Shown one piece after another: positions 59,083 through 64,000 of a stretch of DNA of 64,000 nt. The translations under genes and the position numbers were made by a program. Under the pieces are notes generated by a model. It saw only the letters and a list, made by a program, of their open reading frames with translations. It had not been told where the DNA came from and did not search any database. Source of the stretch: Streptomyces diacarni (GTDB lineage Bacteria; Actinomycetota; Actinomycetes; Streptomycetales; Streptomycetaceae); assembly GCF_003323715.1 (NCBI RefSeq), contig NZ_QOIN01000048.1, positions 1 through 64,000 of the forward strand, in the 5' to 3' direction. Each line of letters begins with the position of its first letter. The first letter of the stretch is position 1.

Positions 59083-60120
59083 ATGACGAGTCCTTCCCAG
59101 GCCGCTGCGGTCGGGGCCGACACCCCTGGCCCCGAGCAGGAAGCGGGCCCGAGTTCTACGCGAGTTGCCCAGGACGGCGACCTCGCGGGCCGGTCACCAG
59201 GACGGCTCATGTGGATGCGCTTCAAGCGCGACCGCACGGGTGTCGTCTCGGCGTGCATCGTGATCGCCTTCTTCCTGATCGCGGCCCTCGCCCCGGTGAT
59301 CTCCTGGCTCTACGGCAAGGATCCCTACACCCGCTACGGGCAGAAGACGCCCGGCCTGCTCAACGACAACGGATACCCGGTGCAGCCCAACGGCGGCATC
59401 AGCGGCGAGTTCTGGTTCGGCCTCGAACCGGGCCTGGGCCGGGACGTCTTCATGCAGCTGGTCTACGGAATCCGCACCTCGCTCTCGCTCGCGGTGATCG
59501 TCACCCTGCTCTCGGTGGTCACGGCCATCGTGATCGGTGTCGCCGGCGGCTACTTCGGCGGGAAGGTCGACTACTTCCTCGGCCGGTTCACCGACCTGAT
59601 GATGTCCTTCCCCAACCAGCTCTTCTTCGTCGCCTTCACCCCCGTCGTCGGCGCGCTGCTCGTCGACCCGCAGGACGAGATGCCCACCTGGCTCAGGTCC
59701 TGCGTGATCATCTATGTGATGTGGCTGCTCGGCTGGATGACGCTGGCGCGGCTGCTGCGGGGCCAGACGCTGTCGCTGCGGGAGCGGGAGTTCATCGAGG
59801 CGGCGAAGGTCGCCGGGACGCCGCCGGGCCGGATCGTCCGCAAGGAACTGCTGCCGAACCTGGTCACACCCATGCTGGTGCAGGCCACCTACATGCTGCC
59901 GAACAACGTCACCGCCATCGCGGGGCTCTCCTTCCTCGGCGTCGGGCTGCTGGAGCCGACCCCCGACTGGGGCCGGATGTTCGCCACGGGCGCCGAGGTC
60001 TACCAGAGCGACATCACCTACATGTTCTTCCCGGGCGGAGCGATGGTGATCTTCATCCTCGCCTTCAACCTGCTCGGAGACTCGGTCAGGGACGCGTTCG
60101 ACCCGAAGTCGGGCCGATGA
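59083..60120 (+). CDS. Oligopeptide ABC permease (OppC type), system 3
   Basis: A 345-residue protein: about 55 hydrophilic residues, then LMWMRFKRDRTGVVSACIVIAFFLIAALAPVISWLYG and five further helices; EAA loop FIEAAKVAGTPPGRIVRKELLPNLVTPMLV. It is first in an operon ordered permease-binding protein-permease-ATPase, the order of bldKA-B-C-D in S. coelicolor; orthology is inferred from order only. Confidence 0.92.
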   Translation: MTSPSQAAAVGADTPGPEQEAGPSSTRVAQDGDLAGRSPGRLMWMRFKRDRTGVVSACIVIAFFLIAALAPVISWLYGKDPYTRYGQKTPGLLNDNGYPVQPNGGISGEFWFGLEPGLGRDVFMQLVYGIRTSLSLAVIVTLLSVVTAIVIGVAGGYFGGKVDYFLGRFTDLMMSFPNQLFFVAFTPVVGALLVDPQDEMPTWLRSCVIIYVMWLLGWMTLARLLRGQTLSLREREFIEAAKVAGTPPGRIVRKELLPNLVTPMLVQATYMLPNNVTAIAGLSFLGVGLLEPTPDWGRMFATGAEVYQSDITYMFFPGGAMVIFILAFNLLGDSVRDAFDPKSGR

Positions 60121-60215
60121 GGGCCAGGCGCGACCGAGTGGTGGGGGGTGCTGCCACCCCGTACGGCATCAGCCAGGCAGCGACGGACAACCGACAGGCA
60201 GGTGCAGACACCACC

Positions 60216-62012
60216 ATGAGCAGAGTGAGCATACGCACAGCGCGTGCGTCCCTCGCGGCGGTCGCCGCCGGCGCGCTGTTCCTGACCGGCTGCAGCAGCG
60301 GCGGGGGCGGCGGTGAGGACACCAAGGACACGAAGGCCAAGAAGCAGGGCTCCGACGTCTCCTACACGTTCGCCGACGAGGCCGGCTCCAAGGGCCCGGC
60401 CGCCGAGGTCAAGGGAGGCCGCAAGGGCGGCACCATCAAGATCCTCCAGCGCGACAGCTTCGCGCACCTGGACCCCGCGCAGATCTACGTCAGCGACGAG
60501 GGTGCCCTCGCCACGCTGATCCACCGCGGTCTGACCACCTACAAGCGCACCAGCGGCGACAAGTACGAGGTCGTCGGCGATCTGGCCACCGACAGCGGCA
60601 AGAAGTCGGACGGCGGCAAGACCTGGACGTACAAGCTCAAGGACGGCATCAAGTTCGAGGACGGCTCGGCCATCACCTCGAAGGACATCCGGCACAGTAT
60701 CGAGCGGATGTTCGCGCCCTTCGTCACCGAGGGCCCCACCTTCATCCAGCAGTGGCTGGCCAACACAGGCGGCACCGACTACCGCAAGATGCTCAAGGAC
60801 GGCCCCTACAAGGGCAAGCACCTGCCGGACGACGTCCTGGAGACGCCGGACGACAAGACGGTCATCTTCCACTTCGAGGAGCCGCAGGCCGAGCTGCCCT
60901 ACGCGCTGGCCATGCAGGGCTACTCGGTGGTGTCCGAGAAGAAGGACACCAAGGAGAAGTACGACAAGGACCCGCTGTCGACCGGCCCCTACAAGATCGC
61001 GTCCTTCAAGTCGGGCAAGAGCATGAAGCTCGTGCGCAACCCCGAGTGGGACCCGAAGACCGACCCGAAGCGGCACCAGTACCCGGACGCCTTCAACATC
61101 CAGTTCGGTGTCTCCTTCGAGGACTCCACCAAGCGGCTGATGTCGGACGCGGGTGAGAACCAGTACGCCACCAGCTTCACCAACAGCGTCGACGCCTCCA
61201 GCATGCAGAAGGTGCGCAGCGACGCCGAGGTCAAGAAGCGCTCCGTCTCCGGCTACCAGAGTTACGTCAGCTACATGAACATCAACACGGACCGGATCAA
61301 GAGCAAGAAGGTCCGCCAGGCCATCGCCTACGCGATGCCCAACCAGTCCATCGTCTCCGCGTTCGGCGGCGCCGGCGGCGGCGAGATGGCCGGCAACTAC
61401 ATCAGCCCGACGCTGGTGGGCCAGAAGCCGACCGACCCGTTCAACAAGCTGAAGAAGCCGCAGGGCGACGTGAAGAAGGCCGCCAAGCTCCTCAAGGAGT
61501 CCGGCAAGAAGGGCATGAAGCTCACCTTCGCCTTCCAGAACGCGCCCGAGTGGCAGGACTTCTCCGTGGCCGCGACGCAGAACCTGGAGAAGGCCGGGTT
61601 CAACGTCCAGAAGAAGGACATCATCGCGGACACGTACTACGACCAGATCGGCAAGATCAAGAACAACTACGACATCTACCACAACTCGTGGGGTGCCGAC
61701 TGGCCGAGCGCCTCGACCGTCGTCCCCAACCTCTTCGACGGACGTCAGGTCCAAGACGGTGCGGCGAACTACTCGCACCACAAGAACCCGAAGTTCGAGA
61801 AGGAGATGGACCGGATTCGCAAGATCGAGAATCCGAACAAGGCCGCCGACGCGTGGATGAAGCTCGCGGACAAGATCCTCGTCGAGGACGTTCCCGCGGT
61901 GCCCATGCACTACTACAAGACGATCCAGCTGACCGGATCGAAGATCGGCGGCGCCTACTTCGACGAGCAGCTGCACGACATCCAGCCCACCTCGCTGTAC
62001 GTCAAGAAGTAA
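60216..62012 (+). CDS. Oligopeptide-binding lipoprotein, system 3
   Basis: A 598-residue family-5 binding protein. Lipobox LTGC (Cys26), then a Gly/Lys linker. RKGGTIKILQRDSFAHLDPAQIYVSDEGALATLIHRGLTTY, WTYKLKDGIKFEDGSAITSKDIRHSIERMF and NNYDIYHNSWGADWPSASTVVPNLFDG are characteristic. It is clearly distinct from the binding proteins of systems 1 and 2. If the system is BldK-like, this would be the BldKB-type receptor for the extracellular peptide signal; that needs sequence comparison. Confidence 0.93.
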   Translation: MSRVSIRTARASLAAVAAGALFLTGCSSGGGGGEDTKDTKAKKQGSDVSYTFADEAGSKGPAAEVKGGRKGGTIKILQRDSFAHLDPAQIYVSDEGALATLIHRGLTTYKRTSGDKYEVVGDLATDSGKKSDGGKTWTYKLKDGIKFEDGSAITSKDIRHSIERMFAPFVTEGPTFIQQWLANTGGTDYRKMLKDGPYKGKHLPDDVLETPDDKTVIFHFEEPQAELPYALAMQGYSVVSEKKDTKEKYDKDPLSTGPYKIASFKSGKSMKLVRNPEWDPKTDPKRHQYPDAFNIQFGVSFEDSTKRLMSDAGENQYATSFTNSVDASSMQKVRSDAEVKKRSVSGYQSYVSYMNINTDRIKSKKVRQAIAYAMPNQSIVSAFGGAGGGEMAGNYISPTLVGQKPTDPFNKLKKPQGDVKKAAKLLKESGKKGMKLTFAFQNAPEWQDFSVAATQNLEKAGFNVQKKDIIADTYYDQIGKIKNNYDIYHNSWGADWPSASTVVPNLFDGRQVQDGAANYSHHKNPKFEKEMDRIRKIENPNKAADAWMKLADKILVEDVPAVPMHYYKTIQLTGSKIGGAYFDEQLHDIQPTSLYVKK

Positions 62013-62026
62013 CGCACCCGGGCACC

Positions 62027-62065
62027 GGCTCCGCCGCCCGGCCCTCGCGGCCGGGCGGCGGAGCC
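62027..62065 (+). terminator. 17-bp stem-loop after the system 3 binding-protein gene
   Basis: ggctccgccgcccggcc (62027-62043) pairs perfectly with 62049-62065 around CTCGC, 15 nt after the stop codon and inside the operon. It probably raises binding-protein output relative to downstream genes. Confidence 0.7.
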
Positions 62066-62132
62066 CCACGGTGCCGTCCCGCTCCTCCTTCCGCACGTCG
62101 ATTCCGCTGTCGCACGAGAGCTGCGTTCCGTC

Positions 62133-63110
62133 ATGCTGCGATTCCTCATCCGCCGGTCGCTCGGCGCCGTGGTGATCCTGCTGATCATCAGCGCCGTCAC
62201 CTTCTTCCTCTTCTACGCCGTCCCCAGGGACCCGGCGATGCTGGCCTGCGGCAAGAACTGCACGCCGGACGCGCTCGAGGTCATCCGCAAGAACATGGGG
62301 ATCGACGAACCGGTGCCCGTCCAGTACTGGCACTTCATGGTCGGCATCTTCGCCGGCCGCGACTTCGCCGCGGGCGCGTGTCCCGCGCCGTGCTTCGGCT
62401 ACTCCTTCGCCAACCAGGACCCCGTCTGGGAGACCATCCTGGACCGCTTCCCGACCACCGTCTCGCTGACCATCGGCGGCGCCGCGGTCTTCCTGCTCAT
62501 CGGCCTGGGCGCCGGCATGATCGCCGCCTGGAAGAAGGGCACCCTGATCGACAAGGCGTTCAGCTCGCTGTCGCTGGTGCTCTCCTCGATGCAGATCTAC
62601 TTCATCGGCCCGCTCGTCCTGGCGCTGGTGGTCTACAACCTGCAACTCCTCGACCAGCCCAAGTACGTGCCGCTGACTGAGGATCCGGCCGGCTGGTTCA
62701 TGGGCCTGCTGATCCCCTGGCTCGTCGTCCAGATCATCTTCACCGCGAACTACACCCGTCTGTCGCGCTCGTCGATGATCGAACAGTTGCAGGAGGACCA
62801 CGTCAGAGCCGCCCGCGCGAAGGGCATGTCGGGGCGGTACGTCTTCTTCCGCTACGCCTGGCGCGGCTCGCTCATCCCCATCGTCACCATCTTCGGCGTC
62901 GACCTCGGCTCCCTCTTCGGCGGCGCGATGATCACCGAGTGGACGTTCTCGCTCCCCGGTCTGGGCACCCTCGCGGTCAACTCGGTGCAGAACACCGACC
63001 TTCCCATGGTGATGGGCGTGATGCTCTTCGCGGCGACCTTCATCATCCTGTTCAACATCATCGTGGACGCCGCCTACGCGTTCATCGACCCGCGCGTGCG
63101 GCTGTCCTAG
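62133..63110 (+). CDS. Oligopeptide ABC permease (OppB type), system 3
   Basis: A 325-residue membrane protein, MLRFLIRRSLGAVVILLIISAVTFFLFYAVPRDPAMLACGKNCTPDALEVIRKNMG; the EAA loop is HVRAARAKGMSGRYVFFRYAWRGSLIPI. It has extra Cys pairs in the extracytoplasmic loop (CGKNC, CPAPC). It follows the intra-operon hairpin and precedes the ATPase gene by 13 bp. Confidence 0.93.
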   Translation: MLRFLIRRSLGAVVILLIISAVTFFLFYAVPRDPAMLACGKNCTPDALEVIRKNMGIDEPVPVQYWHFMVGIFAGRDFAAGACPAPCFGYSFANQDPVWETILDRFPTTVSLTIGGAAVFLLIGLGAGMIAAWKKGTLIDKAFSSLSLVLSSMQIYFIGPLVLALVVYNLQLLDQPKYVPLTEDPAGWFMGLLIPWLVVQIIFTANYTRLSRSSMIEQLQEDHVRAARAKGMSGRYVFFRYAWRGSLIPIVTIFGVDLGSLFGGAMITEWTFSLPGLGTLAVNSVQNTDLPMVMGVMLFAATFIILFNIIVDAAYAFIDPRVRLS

Positions 63111-63123
63111 GAGAACCTCCGCC

Positions 63124-64000
63124 ATGAACTCCCTGACCAAGGAAGCGGACGTCCCCGCGCCGCGCGACGCGGACGAGACGGGCGCCTTCCTCTCGGTGCG
63201 CGACCTGTACGTGCACTTCGACACCGAGGACGGCACCGTCAAGGCCGTCGACGGGCTCTCCTTCGACGTGGAGCGCGGCCGCACCCTCGGCATCGTCGGC
63301 GAGTCCGGCTCCGGCAAGTCGGTCACCAACCTGTCCATCCTGGGCCTGCACAACCCGCGCACCACCGACGTCTCCGGCAAGATCCTGCTGGACGGCCAGG
63401 AGCTGACGGGCGCGCGCGAGAAGACGCTGGAGTCGCTGCGCGGCAACAAGATGGCGATGATCTTCCAGGACGCGCTGACCGCGCTGTCGCCGTACTACAC
63501 GATCGGGCGGCAGATCGCCGAGCCGTACCGCAAGCACATGGGCGTCTCCAAGCGGGAGGCGCACCTGCGGGCCGTCGAGATGCTCGACAAGGTCGGCATC
63601 CCCAACCCCAGGACCCGGGTCCACGACTATCCGCACCAGTTCTCCGGCGGGATGCGGCAGCGCGCGATGATCGCCATGGCCCTGGTGTGCAACCCCGACC
63701 TGCTGATCGCCGACGAGCCCACCACGGCCCTCGACGTCACCGTCCAGGCGCAGATCCTCGACCTGCTCAAGGACCTCCAGCAGGAGTTCGGCTCGGCGAT
63801 CGTCTTCATCACCCACGACCTCGGCGTCATCGCCAACGTCGCCGACGACATCCTGGTGATGTACGGCGGCCGCGCCGTCGAGCGGGGCACGGTCGGCGAG
63901 GTGCTGCGCAGCCCCGAGCACCCCTACACCTGGGGGCTGCTGACCTCCATGCCGCGGCTGACCGGCGACGTGAACGAGGAGCTGTCGCCCATCCACGGCA
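63124..64000 (+). CDS. Oligopeptide ABC ATPase (OppD type), system 3, partial
   Basis: The first 292 codons of an ATPase cut by the window edge. Walker A GESGSGKS (59-66), FSGGMRQRAMIAMAL, LLIADEPTTALDVT and ITHDLGVIANVADDILVMYGGRAVERG are present; the C-terminal oligopeptide extension is just beginning. By position it corresponds to bldKD. GGAGAACC precedes the ATG. A second ATPase gene is expected beyond the edge. Confidence 0.93.
   Translation, partial: MNSLTKEADVPAPRDADETGAFLSVRDLYVHFDTEDGTVKAVDGLSFDVERGRTLGIVGESGSGKSVTNLSILGLHNPRTTDVSGKILLDGQELTGAREKTLESLRGNKMAMIFQDALTALSPYYTIGRQIAEPYRKHMGVSKREAHLRAVEMLDKVGIPNPRTRVHDYPHQFSGGMRQRAMIAMALVCNPDLLIADEPTTALDVTVQAQILDLLKDLQQEFGSAIVFITHDLGVIANVADDILVMYGGRAVERGTVGEVLRSPEHPYTWGLLTSMPRLTGDVNEELSPIHG

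Noticed and set aside
60018..63449. Long antisense open frame of over 1100 codons across the third peptide system
   Set aside because: A by-product of extreme GC content opposite genes with clear signal peptide, permease and ATPase motifs.

Overview
The window is high-GC chromosomal DNA of a Streptomyces-type actinomycete. The evidence is G/C-ending codons throughout, many GTG starts, and typical content: glpX with a DUF4245 neighbour, a DUF6542 gene divergent to ychF, two SpoIIE-type phosphatases carrying their own anti-sigma-like kinase domains, a mycobacterial-style Sdh1, an LpqW-like lipoprotein beside typA, and three consecutive oligopeptide ABC systems. It looks like a conserved chromosome arm or core segment with accessory inserts. 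No tRNA, rRNA, IS element or CRISPR array was found.

Layout. 1-9.5 kb is housekeeping: a 15-bp tandem repeat, glpX, DUF4245 gene, a nitroreductase, permease-xseA-xseB, ispH, a DUF6542 membrane protein and ychF. 9.5-13.7 kb is accessory: a gene-poor 0.8 kb stretch, an autoregulated-looking tetR/acyltransferase pair, a maltokinase-cap-like protein and a small acidic protein. 13.9-21.4 kb is a compact class I lanthipeptide cluster in the order lanT-lanA-lanC-lanB. Its 50-residue precursor (16198-16350) is short and easily missed; it carries an F-x-L-D leader motif and a C-terminal double cysteine, and is the most interesting item here. 21.5-32.4 kb holds a dienelactone-hydrolase-like enzyme, a VOC protein, an MFS/ArsR pair, a GntR/UTRA regulator, a small SPOR-like protein, two multidomain SpoIIE phosphatases and a PAP2 phosphatase.

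32.4-40.4 kb (mostly minus strand) has a two-component system with a small protein encoded between kinase and regulator (its reading frame seems to switch), an unrecognised protein, the sdhCAB operon, a small conserved protein and a DUF6247 gene whose coupled partner is frameshifted. 40.6-45.6 kb has the LpqW-like lipoprotein and typA. 46-64 kb has three oligopeptide importers: two in the order binding protein-permease-permease-ATPase-ATPase, whose ATPase genes share near-identical DNA tracts, and a third in the order permease-binding protein-permease-ATPase (cut by the window edge), the order known for the bldK morphogenesis locus of S. coelicolor.

How the parts work together: LanB (dehydration) and LanC (cyclisation) would modify LanA and LanT would export it. 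A hairpin and repeats after lanA may set the ratio of precursor to enzymes. The peptide importers probably bring in extracellular oligopeptides as nutrients or developmental signals. Product names rest on reading motifs and on knowledge of the families; no database search was run.
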